DNA of 5,791 bases, from positions 1 to 5,791 of the forward strand of contig DAOURZ010000103.1 in the NCBI GenBank assembly GCA_030627475.1, written 5' to 3'. The DNA is from Deltaproteobacteria bacterium. GTDB lineage: Bacteria > Desulfobacterota > Desulfobacteria > Desulfobacterales > ETH-SRB1. The notes under the pieces are model-generated. The model was not told the DNA's origin. It worked only from the letters and a program-made list of their open reading frames with translations, and did no database searches. Shown piece after piece: positions 1 to 5,437 of the stretch. Both the position numbers and the translations under genes were made by a program. How positions within the stretch are numbered: position 1 is the first letter of the stretch; every line of letters starts with the position of its first letter.

Positions 1-229
1 CATCCATAATGCTGATACCAGGTCCGATTAGAGTTCCACCAATAGCCAGTACCAGGCCAGAGTAGTAACCTGCCATGGCAAGGGCCAGCGCAGCATTGTC
101 TTTTTCGACCAGCTCAAAGTTGAGCTGGTATTCCTTGTGCAGCAAGTCGTTGACTATCTTGCTGATGAATAACAGAACGTAAAAGGCGACGATCAGGATC
201 AAACCGGTAATGATGGTATCAAGTTTCAT
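1..229 (-). CDS. DUF350 (YjfL-like) membrane protein, 3' end missing
   Basis: The reading frame runs from an ATG at 229 off the left edge, giving the first 76 residues and no stop. Two hydrophobic segments are visible, about residues 5-25 and 47-70, separated by a charged stretch (NDLLHKEYQLNFELVEKDN). The second segment is rich in small residues (ALALAMAGYY, then AIGGTLIGPG), and this EKDN-ALA-AGYY-GL pattern is what I recognise as DUF350, a small integral inner-membrane family that includes E. coli YjfL. Its biochemical function is not established. A Shine-Dalgarno GGGGG at 239-243 sits 9 bases before the ATG, inside the last codons of the upstream lipoprotein gene. The lipoprotein stop is only 3 bases away, so the two genes are very probably cotranscribed and translationally coupled. 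The DUF350 call is from memory of the family, without a profile search. Confidence 0.8.
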   Translation of the reverse strand, partial: MKLDTIITGLILIVAFYVLLFISKIVNDLLHKEYQLNFELVEKDNAALALAMAGYYSGLVLAIGGTLIGPGISIMD

Positions 230-232
230 AGA

Positions 233-937
233 CTATTTCCCCCAGCTACCGCTCCGACCGCGAGCGCTTGTCCGGGTCCGGCCGGTGCGTTGGTTGACTC
301 TGTCGGAAAAAGAAGCCTGTCGTGCCCTAATTCCGGCCATTCGCCGAGAGTAGAAATTTGGCTTCTGCTTTTTGGTCAGAGATCCATTGGTGCCGTATTC
401 TTTGTTGTACCCGTAATAAGGCCGATTTTGCGCGCTGGATCTGGTATAATTGTTGTAATTGTTACGGTAAATCGGATTATTCCCCAACAGGGCGGAGATA
501 AAGTGGTATTGCCCGTAAAATGCCCAAAACGACTGGCCGGATGAATTCGTGTTCCATTGTCCGTACCGCTCATTTCCGACATACTCATAACCGGGCGGTC
601 CAATGGCCTTACTTTCTTTTCCTTCTTTCTTGACCCATATGGTCATACCGAGAAAAGAAGTATTTTGCTTAAAATAGTTTTCAGGCACTTCAAGCCAATC
701 CGTTTTCGTGGTCTTATCATCTGTGATTATTTGGTACTTATGATAATGAGTCTTGAATAAATTGCCTTCCTCCTTCATGTCTTCAAGAACTATTGAATAC
801 GTTGGCACGTCCTTTAGCGAAGCTCTGATCTTTTCTATGGGCGGGCGGGGACTTCCGCATGCACAAAGAAGAAATGAGATCAAAATTGCAACTATTGTGA
901 CAAAACAGCATTTGTTCATGGATCGTTTCTTTCGCAT
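233..937 (-). CDS. Predicted outer-membrane lipoprotein, function unknown, paired with DUF350
   Basis: A 234-residue protein with a basic N-terminus, a hydrophobic stretch (about residues 12-25) and a lipobox L-C-A-C, making Cys27 the lipidation site. Gly-Ser follows it, with no Asp at +2, so outer-membrane sorting is likely if the Lol rule applies. The middle holds an aromatic, Gly-rich region (GPPGYEYVG, QSFWAFYGQYHF, GNNPIYRNNY, RPYYGYNKEYGTNG). The last 40 residues are strongly basic and rich in Arg, Ser, Gly and Thr. I know no function. The general shape (lipoprotein signal, SFW motif, NP-Y and YG repeats, low-complexity basic Ser/Gly/Arg end) recalls DUF1190 proteins such as E. coli YjfM, whose gene also lies beside a DUF350 gene; this is resemblance, not proven homology. 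I chose ATG 937 because GGGTGA at 942-947 precedes it by 4 bases. A TTG at 949 is in frame but would overlap that site, and ATG 919 has no visible ribosome site. The gene follows a terminator and probably heads its own transcript. Confidence 0.75.
   Translation of the reverse strand: MRKKRSMNKCCFVTIVAILISFLLCACGSPRPPIEKIRASLKDVPTYSIVLEDMKEEGNLFKTHYHKYQIITDDKTTKTDWLEVPENYFKQNTSFLGMTIWVKKEGKESKAIGPPGYEYVGNERYGQWNTNSSGQSFWAFYGQYHFISALLGNNPIYRNNYNNYTRSSAQNRPYYGYNKEYGTNGSLTKKQKPNFYSRRMAGIRARQASFSDRVNQRTGRTRTSARGRSGSWGK
239..243 (-). promoter_or_regulatory. Shine-Dalgarno of the DUF350 gene
   Basis: GGGGG followed by AAATAGTCT and then ATG on the minus strand. It overlaps the last sense codons of the lipoprotein gene and supports both the ATG at 229 and coupling of the two genes. 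Confidence 0.65.
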
Positions 938-941
938 TTTT

Positions 942-947
942 TCACCC
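942..947 (-). promoter_or_regulatory. Shine-Dalgarno that decides the lipoprotein start
   Basis: GGGTGA, 4 bases before ATG 937 on the minus strand. It directly abuts the T-run of the terminator at 948-986, which leaves no room for a conventional promoter between terminator and start codon. Confidence 0.5.
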
Positions 948-986
948 AAAAAATTAAGGAAGGTGGTTTAAACCCCGTTCCTTAAT
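948..986 (-). terminator. Intrinsic terminator after the pseudouridine synthase gene
   Basis: On the minus strand ATTAAGGAA (986-978) pairs perfectly with TTCCTTAAT (961-953). The interior continues the dyad (GGTTTAAACC at 965-974) with two unpaired positions, so the whole 34 bases fold back on themselves. Six Ts (953-948) follow at once. It begins 14 bases after the pseudouridine synthase stop. It should separate the housekeeping block from the lipoprotein-DUF350 unit. On the plus strand the dyad lacks an equally clean T-run, so it looks directional. Confidence 0.8.
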
Positions 987-1010
987 GGCATGATAATTTT
1001 TAATTGTCAA
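982..1010 (-). promoter_or_regulatory. Possible promoter for the lipoprotein-DUF350 unit
   Basis: A perfect -35 hexamer TTGACA (1010-1005) lies in the last codons of the pseudouridine synthase gene. At 17-base spacing there is only a weak -10, CATTAA (987-982). Transcription would start near 975, inside the terminator dyad. Such a transcript would lack the 5' arm and so escape termination. The weak -10 keeps this tentative; an alternative is read-through from upstream. Confidence 0.3.
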
Positions 1011-1971
1011 CATGCCGCAATGTTTCAATAAGTTTTTTCATGTCTTGTGGAACAGGAGACTCAAAAAACATTGTATCTCCGGTTGCAGGGTGCGCAAATT
1101 CAAGCCGCCATGCATGAAGCATTTGCCTTGGCACAGATATGATTTTATTTAATCTGTTTTTTGGCAAAAGCTTTTTTGCGGCCTTTTTGCCACCATAAAT
1201 CTGATCGCCCAAAACAGGATGGTTGATTGCAGCACAATGAACACGAATTTGGTGCGTACGTCCTGTCTTTAGATCACACTCAAGGAATGTTGCCCCGTTA
1301 AAGCGTTCGATTACTTTCCAAAGAGTTTCGGCAGAACGGCTTTTTCGGCTTACAGTTGACATTTTTTTTCTGTTGGAAACATGTCTGCCGATCGGCAGTG
1401 AAATTGAGCCTGATTCGGATTGTACAACACCGAAAACTAACGCAAGGTAAAGCTTTTTTATCTTTCTTGATTTGAATTGCGCTGCAAGATTTATATACGC
1501 TGCATTATTTTTTACGGCCACCAGAGTACCGGATGTGTCTTTATCAAGCCTGTGAACAATTCCCGGTCTTGGTTTTTCTCCAATACCTGCAAGCTCCGGG
1601 CAGTGATGAAGAAGTCCATTTACCAGAGTCCCCTTATTATGGCCTGGTGCGGGATGAACAACCAGCCCGGGTTCCTTGTTGATTACTATTATATGCTTAT
1701 CTTCATACAGTATATCTATATCAAGAGGCTCTGGTTTTAATAGAATCGGTTCAGAATCAATGGAAGAAATACTAACGCTGATATTATCACCGGTTTTTAC
1801 TCTGTAGCCGGGCTTTTTAACTTTTCCTTGAACCAGTATTTTTTCTTTTCGGATGAGGCAAGCCGAAAAAGATCGGGAACAATTGGAAATGTGATACGCA
1901 ATAATTGTATCAAGACGTTTGCCGGATTCGTGTTCATTAACAAGAATAATACAATCGCCTTTGTAGAACAT
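1000..1971 (-). CDS. rluD: 23S rRNA pseudouridine synthase, RluA/RluD family
   Basis: The family isomerises specific uridines of 23S rRNA (U1911/1915/1917 for E. coli RluD) to pseudouridine. With the ATG at 1971 the protein has 323 residues, close to the usual 320-330. An N-terminal S4-type RNA-binding domain spans about residues 15-70 (SGKRLD, then VQGKVKKPGYRVKTGD). The catalytic domain follows, with LYEDKHIIVINKEPGLVVHP, the signature GIVHRLDKDTSG (catalytic Asp143), the RTHQIRVH motif at 238-245 and LGDQIYGG. All key residues are present. The frame stays open upstream to a TTG at 2043, but those 24 extra residues do not look like the family and ATG 1971 puts the S4 domain where expected. 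No strong Shine-Dalgarno precedes either start, so the start is the uncertain part. S4 domain plus length favour RluD over RluA or RluC; the exact target uridines are inferred. The gene follows the CdnL/CarD gene by about 104 bases and ends at a terminator. Confidence 0.9.
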   Translation of the reverse strand: MFYKGDCIILVNEHESGKRLDTIIAYHISNCSRSFSACLIRKEKILVQGKVKKPGYRVKTGDNISVSISSIDSEPILLKPEPLDIDILYEDKHIIVINKEPGLVVHPAPGHNKGTLVNGLLHHCPELAGIGEKPRPGIVHRLDKDTSGTLVAVKNNAAYINLAAQFKSRKIKKLYLALVFGVVQSESGSISLPIGRHVSNRKKMSTVSRKSRSAETLWKVIERFNGATFLECDLKTGRTHQIRVHCAAINHPVLGDQIYGGKKAAKKLLPKNRLNKIISVPRQMLHAWRLEFAHPATGDTMFFESPVPQDMKKLIETLRHVDN

Positions 1972-2075
1972 TATTGTGAATATATTCCAGCAGTTTACTC
2001 GCCTCAGAAAGGTTAAAATTTTGTTTTTCCTGTTTGCATGCAACTCACATACGGAATTGAACCGGGAAAACCCAT

Positions 2076-2642
2076 CTATTCTTCGTTTGGATCTTCGTTA
2101 GGAGTACTAAATAAAGATTTAATTTCTGACATTATAGTCTCTTCGTCAGTATTTTGGGCAGTTGAAAGTTCACTTAACAACAGTGTCTTTGCTGTATCAA
2201 AAAGTTTACGTTCTCCAAAGGATAGATCTTTTGTTATTTTCAGAAAATAAAGATCTCTAAAAACTTTTGCTACATCATAAAGAGAACCGGTTTTTATCTT
2301 ATCCATATATTCTCTGTAACGGCGATTCCAGGTCTGCTTATCAATAAGCGATTCCCGATCTGTTTTTATAACTTTGTAAATTTCAGGAATTTCTTTTTGG
2401 CTTATTACATTTCTCAGGCCGACTGATTCAACATTACAGGTTGGAATCATTATAACCATATTTTTTTCAAAAACTTTAAGAATATAAAAATCATGTTTTT
2501 CGCCGTTTACGACTTTAGTTTCAATAGCTTTTATCTTTCCAACCCCATGGGCAGGATAGACTGCAAGATCACCTACTTTAAATTGTTGAATTTTAAGCGG
2601 CTTTTTATCTTCTTTGTTCTCGTTAGATTTTTTTAATTCCAT
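2076..2642 (-). CDS. CdnL/CarD-family transcription regulator
   Basis: A 188-residue CarD-like protein. The family binds the RNA polymerase beta subunit and stabilises open promoter complexes, notably at rRNA promoters. Residues 20-80 form the RNA-polymerase-interacting domain (FKVGDLAVYPAHGVGKIKAIE, then MIPTCNVESVGLRNVIS). Residues 90-160 form the helical DNA-binding domain, with WNRRYREYMDKIKTGS (Trp105, the position that wedges into the minor groove in studied members) and DVAKVFRDLYFLK, then SFGERKLFDTAKTLL. A Lys/Glu-rich extension of about 19 residues precedes the core and an acidic tail closes it. There is no AT-hook DNA-binding tail of the Myxococcus CarD type, so this is the short CdnL form. 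ATG 2642 is the only Met before the core; no Shine-Dalgarno is evident. It lies 64 bases after pth, with a hairpin in the gap, and precedes the pseudouridine synthase gene. Confidence 0.92.
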   Translation of the reverse strand: MELKKSNENKEDKKPLKIQQFKVGDLAVYPAHGVGKIKAIETKVVNGEKHDFYILKVFEKNMVIMIPTCNVESVGLRNVISQKEIPEIYKVIKTDRESLIDKQTWNRRYREYMDKIKTGSLYDVAKVFRDLYFLKITKDLSFGERKLFDTAKTLLLSELSTAQNTDEETIMSEIKSLFSTPNEDPNEE

Positions 2643-2669
2643 TTTTAAATACCGGATAGTTTAGCAAGG

Positions 2670-2707
2670 ATAAGAAACGTGGAAGTTAATTCGTCTACGT
2701 TCCTTAT
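2670..2707 (-). other. Hairpin between pth and the CarD-family gene
   Basis: On the minus strand ATAAGGAACGT (2707-2697) pairs with ACGTTTCTTAT (2680-2670): 11 pairs including one G-U, around a 16-base loop. It starts at the pth stop codon. No T-run follows, so it is not a standard intrinsic terminator. The G-U pair becomes a C-A mismatch on the plus strand, so it favours the sense RNA. A role in mRNA processing or 3'-end protection is possible. Confidence 0.5.
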
Positions 2708-3279
2708 TAATTAAATATATTCATAGCTTTTTTTGTACCTGTGCAAATAGTTGTAATTACTGCATCTCTGGCTTTTTCGGTTATTCCGTCTAAAATCTTT
2801 TTTTCATTTGTACTGAATTGACCCAGAACATAGCTTGCGACATCAATATTGTTTTCAGAACGTCCGATACCAATACGAAGGCGAATAAAGTTACCGCTGC
2901 CAACAGTTTCGATTATTGATTTTAAACCGTTATGTCCTCCATGTCCTCCATTTTCTTTAATTTGCAATCTTCCAAAAGCAAGGTCTATGTCGTCATGAAT
3001 GACAAGCATATCCTCAAATGGTATTTTGAAGTAGTTTAAAATTTTTTGAGCAGGAATGCCGCTCAAATTCATAAAAGCCATTGGTTTTGCAAGGATAATT
3101 TCAAAGCCTTCAATTAATCCGCGGCCGAATAATGCATTGAACTTTTTTTTTTCAACTGGAATAGACAAATATTCTGCCAAGTTATCCAGCACCATAAATC
3201 CTGCATTATGACGGGTCTTTACATATGAATTACCCGGATTGCCCAGACCAACTACCAGAAATGCTTTCTTTTGAGGCAT
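2707..3279 (-). CDS. pth: Peptidyl-tRNA hydrolase
   Basis: The enzyme cleaves the ester bond of peptidyl-tRNAs released prematurely from ribosomes, recycling tRNA in the cytoplasm. The 190 residues match the family length. All signatures are present: GLGNPG (11-16), TRHNAGF with catalytic His24, KPMAFMNLSG with Asn71, HDDIDL with Asp96 and GGHGGHNGLKS with Asn117. These correspond to E. coli His20, Asn68, Asp93 and Asn114. The C-terminal RLRIGIGR and the YVLGQF region are also typical. The ATG at 3279 is 8 bases after the rplY stop, so the pair is almost certainly one transcript. The spacer has no strong Shine-Dalgarno, suggesting translational coupling to rplY. The rplY-pth order is common in bacteria. 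Confidence 0.97.
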   Translation of the reverse strand: MPQKKAFLVVGLGNPGNSYVKTRHNAGFMVLDNLAEYLSIPVEKKKFNALFGRGLIEGFEIILAKPMAFMNLSGIPAQKILNYFKIPFEDMLVIHDDIDLAFGRLQIKENGGHGGHNGLKSIIETVGSGNFIRLRIGIGRSENNIDVASYVLGQFSTNEKKILDGITEKARDAVITTICTGTKKAMNIFN

Positions 3280-3287
3280 GAAGGTAA

Positions 3288-3941
3288 CTATTCTTTGCTT
3301 TCGGCTTCAGGTGTTTCTTCTCCTGCAACAGCTTCTTCAGCCCCTTCTTCACCTTCCTCAGCCTCTTCTTCCGCTTCAGCTTTCGGAGCAAGTATTGTTA
3401 TAACAGTAAAATCAACATCTGCAGGAATCTCAATATCACCCTGTAATGGAATCTCTTTAACGTGGATTGAATCTCCAATATCAAGGTCTGTTATGTCAAG
3501 TTCTATTGAAGCAGGAATCTCACCCGGCAGGCAAAGTATTTCCAGTTCACGCCTGATTATCTGTAATATTCCACCAAGTTCGACACCTTGTGATTTTCCT
3601 TTGACAACCACAGGAACTTTGACATTGATCTTGCGATCCATTGATATTCCATAGAAATCAACATGCAGATAGTCTCGTGAAACCGGATGGATCTGTAATT
3701 CCTTGATCATGGCAGGTCTGGAGATATTTTCGCCATTGAGAATAGTTAGATTAAAAAGAGCCTGACTTGCGGGACCCTTTTTTAATGCTTTTTCAAGATC
3801 GCTTATCTTGACTGAAAACATGACGGGTTCTGTCTCAGGACCATAAAAAACCCCCGGCATTTTTTCTGCACGTCTTAGTGTCCGCGCCTGACCTTTACCT
3901 GTAGAATTTCTTATATTTGCTTTAAGTTCAATTAATTCCAA
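3288..3941 (-). CDS. rplY: 50S ribosomal protein L25, long CTC form
   Basis: L25 binds 5S rRNA in the large subunit. The 217-residue protein has the L25 domain in about residues 1-97 (GKGQARTLRRAEKMPGVFYG, ending with KELQIHPVSRDYLHVDFY) and the second, TL5/CTC beta domain in about 103-186 (VPVVVKGKSQGVELGGILQ, then DLDIGDSIHVKEI). It ends in an acidic tail rich in Glu and Ala (187-217). E. coli L25 has only the first domain; the two-domain form is the general stress/CTC type. The start is TTG at 3941, supported by the Shine-Dalgarno AAGGGGG at 3949-3955. No Met occurs before residue 28, which lies inside the domain. It follows prs by 108 bases, a gap that holds nested dyads, and is coupled to pth. 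Confidence 0.95.
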   Translation of the reverse strand: MELIELKANIRNSTGKGQARTLRRAEKMPGVFYGPETEPVMFSVKISDLEKALKKGPASQALFNLTILNGENISRPAMIKELQIHPVSRDYLHVDFYGISMDRKINVKVPVVVKGKSQGVELGGILQIIRRELEILCLPGEIPASIELDITDLDIGDSIHVKEIPLQGDIEIPADVDFTVITILAPKAEAEEEAEEGEEGAEEAVAGEETPEAESKE

Positions 3942-3948
3942 AAAATTT

Positions 3949-3955
3949 CCCCCTT
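3949..3955 (-). promoter_or_regulatory. Shine-Dalgarno that fixes the TTG start of rplY
   Basis: AAGGGGG followed by a 7-base spacer and TTG on the minus strand. It is one of the strongest ribosome sites in the window and compensates for the weak start codon. It resembles the GGGGGAAAT site before the DUF350 gene. Confidence 0.7.
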
Positions 3956-3963
3956 AAAATATT

Positions 3964-4016
3964 TTTATACCTCAGTTGAACTGATTTTTTGCGAAGCCTT
4001 TATGCGCAAAAAATCA
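3964..4016 (-). promoter_or_regulatory. Nested dyads and a possible -10 box in the rplY leader
   Basis: In the 108-base prs-rplY gap, TGATTTTTTGCG (4016-4005 on the minus strand) pairs perfectly over 12 bases with CGCAAAAAATCA (3993-3982) around an 11-base loop. A second dyad, TCAGTT-C-AACTGA (3984-3972), shares its first three bases with the end of that stem, so the two folds compete. Directly after it comes TATAAA (3969-3964), a fair -10, but no good -35 stands 17 bases upstream. The big stem has no T-run outside it, so it is not an ordinary terminator. A start from this -10 would leave only about 15 bases of leader. Operator, processing site or leader structure are all open. Confidence 0.35.
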
Positions 4017-4049
4017 ACGCAGATCAAGTAAAAAATAGCTCAATTTAGG

Positions 4050-4988
4050 TTATACAAAAAGTGATGTTACCGAATCACCGTTATGACTGCGTATTATCGC
4101 TTCTCCAATAAGATCTGCAACTGACAGAACTCTAATTTTATCACATGCTGCGGCCTTGCTGCTGAGAGGAATGGTATCCGATACAACCAGAGTTTTCAAG
4201 GAAGAATTAGCCAACCGTTCAAGTGATTCGCCGGACAGCACGGGATGTGCACAGCATGCATGTATTTCCTTCGCGCCTTTGCCGGCAATGGCAGATGCAG
4301 CTTCAATTAATGTTCCTGCAGTGTCAATCATATCATCAAGAATGATCGCAATCTTTCCTTTGACATCGCCTATTACAGCCATAGCTTTGGCTTTATTAGG
4401 CGCATCTCTGCGTTTATCAATAATGGCCAGATCCGCATGCAAACGCTTTGCAAAAGCCCTCGCTCTTTCAACTCCTCCGGCATCCGGAGAAATTATTACA
4501 AGATTGTCTTGAAAGTTGGTTTTTATATAATTCAGGATAACCGGAGCAGTATAAAGATTGTCTACAGGAATATTGAAAAATCCCTGAATTTGACCTGCAT
4601 GTAAATCCATTGTAATTACCCTGTTCGAACCCGCAACCGTTAGCATATCTGCCACAAGTTTAGCGCTGATAGGAACACGCGGCGCAACTTTTTTATCTTG
4701 TCTTGAATAACCGTAATAAGGTATTACAGCCGTTATTCTGCTTGCTGAGGAACGTTTGAAAGCATCTATCATGAGAAGCAACTCAATAAGGTTGTCGTTA
4801 ACAGGCGAGCAGGTTGACTGGATAATAAATACGTCTTTTGATCTTACGTTTTCATTAATTTCAATTTGTATTTCACCATCACTAAATGTTTTTACCTTGG
4901 CATCTCCGAGAGAGACATCAAGGTAATTACATATCTTTTGTGTAAGCGCTGGATTTGAGTTTCCTGAAAAAACTATAAAATCGTTCAT
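4050..4988 (-). CDS. prs: Ribose-phosphate pyrophosphokinase (PRPP synthetase)
   Basis: The enzyme transfers pyrophosphate from ATP to ribose 5-phosphate, making PRPP for purine, pyrimidine, NAD, histidine and tryptophan synthesis. The 312 residues match class I bacterial enzymes. Motifs in order: FSGNSNPAL near the N-terminus, [10 protein letters not shown] (35-44), [13 protein letters not shown] (88-100, ATP region), [12 protein letters not shown] (127-138, metal and substrate site, His130), [11 protein letters not shown] (166-176), [10 protein letters not shown] (191-200, catalytic flexible loop with Lys192 and Arg194) and the PRPP-binding loop DDMIDTAGT (218-226). No key residue is missing. 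ATG 4988 gives the expected N-terminus; only a weak GGA lies upstream. It lies 40 bases after tRNA-Gln with no terminator hairpin between, so tRNA and mRNA may be cut from one transcript. The ispE-tRNA-Gln-prs order is familiar from Deltaproteobacteria. Confidence 0.97.
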   Translation of the reverse strand: MNDFIVFSGNSNPALTQKICNYLDVSLGDAKVKTFSDGEIQIEINENVRSKDVFIIQSTCSPVNDNLIELLLMIDAFKRSSASRITAVIPYYGYSRQDKKVAPRVPISAKLVADMLTVAGSNRVITMDLHAGQIQGFFNIPVDNLYTAPVILNYIKTNFQDNLVIISPDAGGVERARAFAKRLHADLAIIDKRRDAPNKAKAMAVIGDVKGKIAIILDDMIDTAGTLIEAASAIAGKGAKEIHACCAHPVLSGESLERLANSSLKTLVVSDTIPLSSKAAACDKIRVLSVADLIGEAIIRSHNGDSVTSLFV

Positions 4989-5028
4989 CTTTAAAAATTC
5001 CGTTCAGAAATTGAAAAAATTAAATGAG

Positions 5029-5103
5029 TGGCTGGGGCGGGAGGATTCGAACCTCCGAATGCAGGAATCAAAGTCCTGTGTCTTACCACTTGACGACGCC
5101 CCA
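5029..5103 (-). tRNA. tRNA-Gln (anticodon UUG)
   Basis: A 75-base cloverleaf that includes an encoded CCA. Acceptor stem TGGGGCG pairs with CGCCCCA. The D stem is GTC/GAC, its loop carrying the conserved GG. The anticodon stem CAGGA/TCCTG encloses loop CTTTGAT, giving anticodon TTG, which reads CAA (and CAG by wobble). The T stem GGAGG/CCTCC has loop TTCGAAT. The U1-A72 pair and discriminator G73 agree with glutamine tRNAs in E. coli. No mismatches are seen. It lies between the ispE remnant and prs on the same strand. Confidence 0.97.
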
Positions 5104-5169
5104 ACAACAAATATTTTCGAATAAAAGATTTCGAGCTGTGCGGTCGAAAGATTTAAGCATATTAGCCGG

Positions 5170-5433
5170 TCAAATTAACATATCAGCACAAAATAGTTCC
5201 CACTTATTATTTTCCCTTGAAATGATATGTTGTGCTTTCCGGGCTTTGTCGGAATCTGAGAAAAGGCCAAACACAGTAGGACCGCTTCCTGACATCAGAG
5301 CACCTTTTGCACCATAATACATTAGAATTTCTTTTGCTTTAATTATATCAGGATACCTTGAAGCGGTAACAGTTTCAAGATCGTTACATAAATATTGATC
5401 AACTTCAAAAGTTTGTTCGTGACGGTGTGGCAT
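5170..5433 (-). pseudogene. ispE: IspE (CDP-ME kinase) C-terminal remnant
   Basis: Complete IspE (about 280-300 residues) phosphorylates 4-diphosphocytidyl-2-C-methyl-D-erythritol in the MEP isoprenoid pathway. Only its last third is here: CNDLETVTASRYPDIIKAKEIL, then the third GHMP-kinase motif GALMSGSGPTVFGLF, and a normal C-terminus at the TGA at 5170. IspE-like sequence can be followed rightwards to about 5410 (FEVDQYLCNDLE). Beyond that the frame gives MPHRHEQT and closes at a TAG (5437-5439), while the plus strand there encodes an L,D-transpeptidase. The N-terminal domain and the ATP-binding GHMP motif 2 are absent, so this piece cannot be an active kinase. The ATG at 5433 is probably chance. 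Because ispE is normally essential where the MEP pathway is the only route, this is either an assembly chimera or a remnant with a full copy elsewhere. Confidence 0.85.
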
Positions 5434-5437
5434 ATGC
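5405..5437. other. Junction of two N-terminally truncated genes
   Basis: IspE similarity (minus strand) stops and L,D-transpeptidase similarity (plus strand) starts within this stretch, the best estimate being 5405-5415. Neither gene has an N-terminus or start codon across it. No inverted repeat typical of an insertion sequence and no att-like core is visible; the only nearby feature is the short palindrome TTGATCAA at 5395-5402. Confidence 0.7.

Noticed and set aside
290..603. Short frames on both strands overlapping the lipoprotein gene
   Set aside because: The minus-strand lipoprotein frame has a signal peptide, a lipobox and a ribosome site; the others have none of these and only reflect the GC-rich composition.
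1972..2075. Frame of about 35 codons between the CarD-family and pseudouridine synthase genes (reads SEASKLLEYIHNN)
   Set aside because: It has no start codon, is closed by a TGA just upstream and overlaps the next gene; it may be chance.
3271..3654. Plus-strand frame of 127 residues, very rich in Ser and Ala
   Set aside because: It is the complement of the Glu/Ala-rich tail of rplY; the Ser/Ala composition is an artefact of that tail, and no ribosome site or known motif is present.
4156..4512. Plus-strand frame of 118 residues antisense to prs
   Set aside because: It lies wholly inside a well-conserved prs gene and shows no domain or ribosome site.
5117..5154. Short repeats between ispE and tRNA-Gln (TTTCGA/TCGAAA dyad and the direct repeat AAAGATTT)
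   Set aside because: The arms are only 6-8 bases in AT-rich DNA with no T-run; this is too weak to call a terminator or an attachment site.
5029..5170. Whether tRNA-Gln served as an integration site for a mobile element at the right end
   Set aside because: The break lies about 300 bases from the tRNA inside ispE, no integrase is present, and no repeat of the tRNA 3' end is seen in the window.
5395..5402. Palindrome TTGATCAA near the junction as a ligation or recombination scar
   Set aside because: GATC sites are common by chance, and IspE-like sequence seems to continue a few codons past it, so it cannot be tied to the join.
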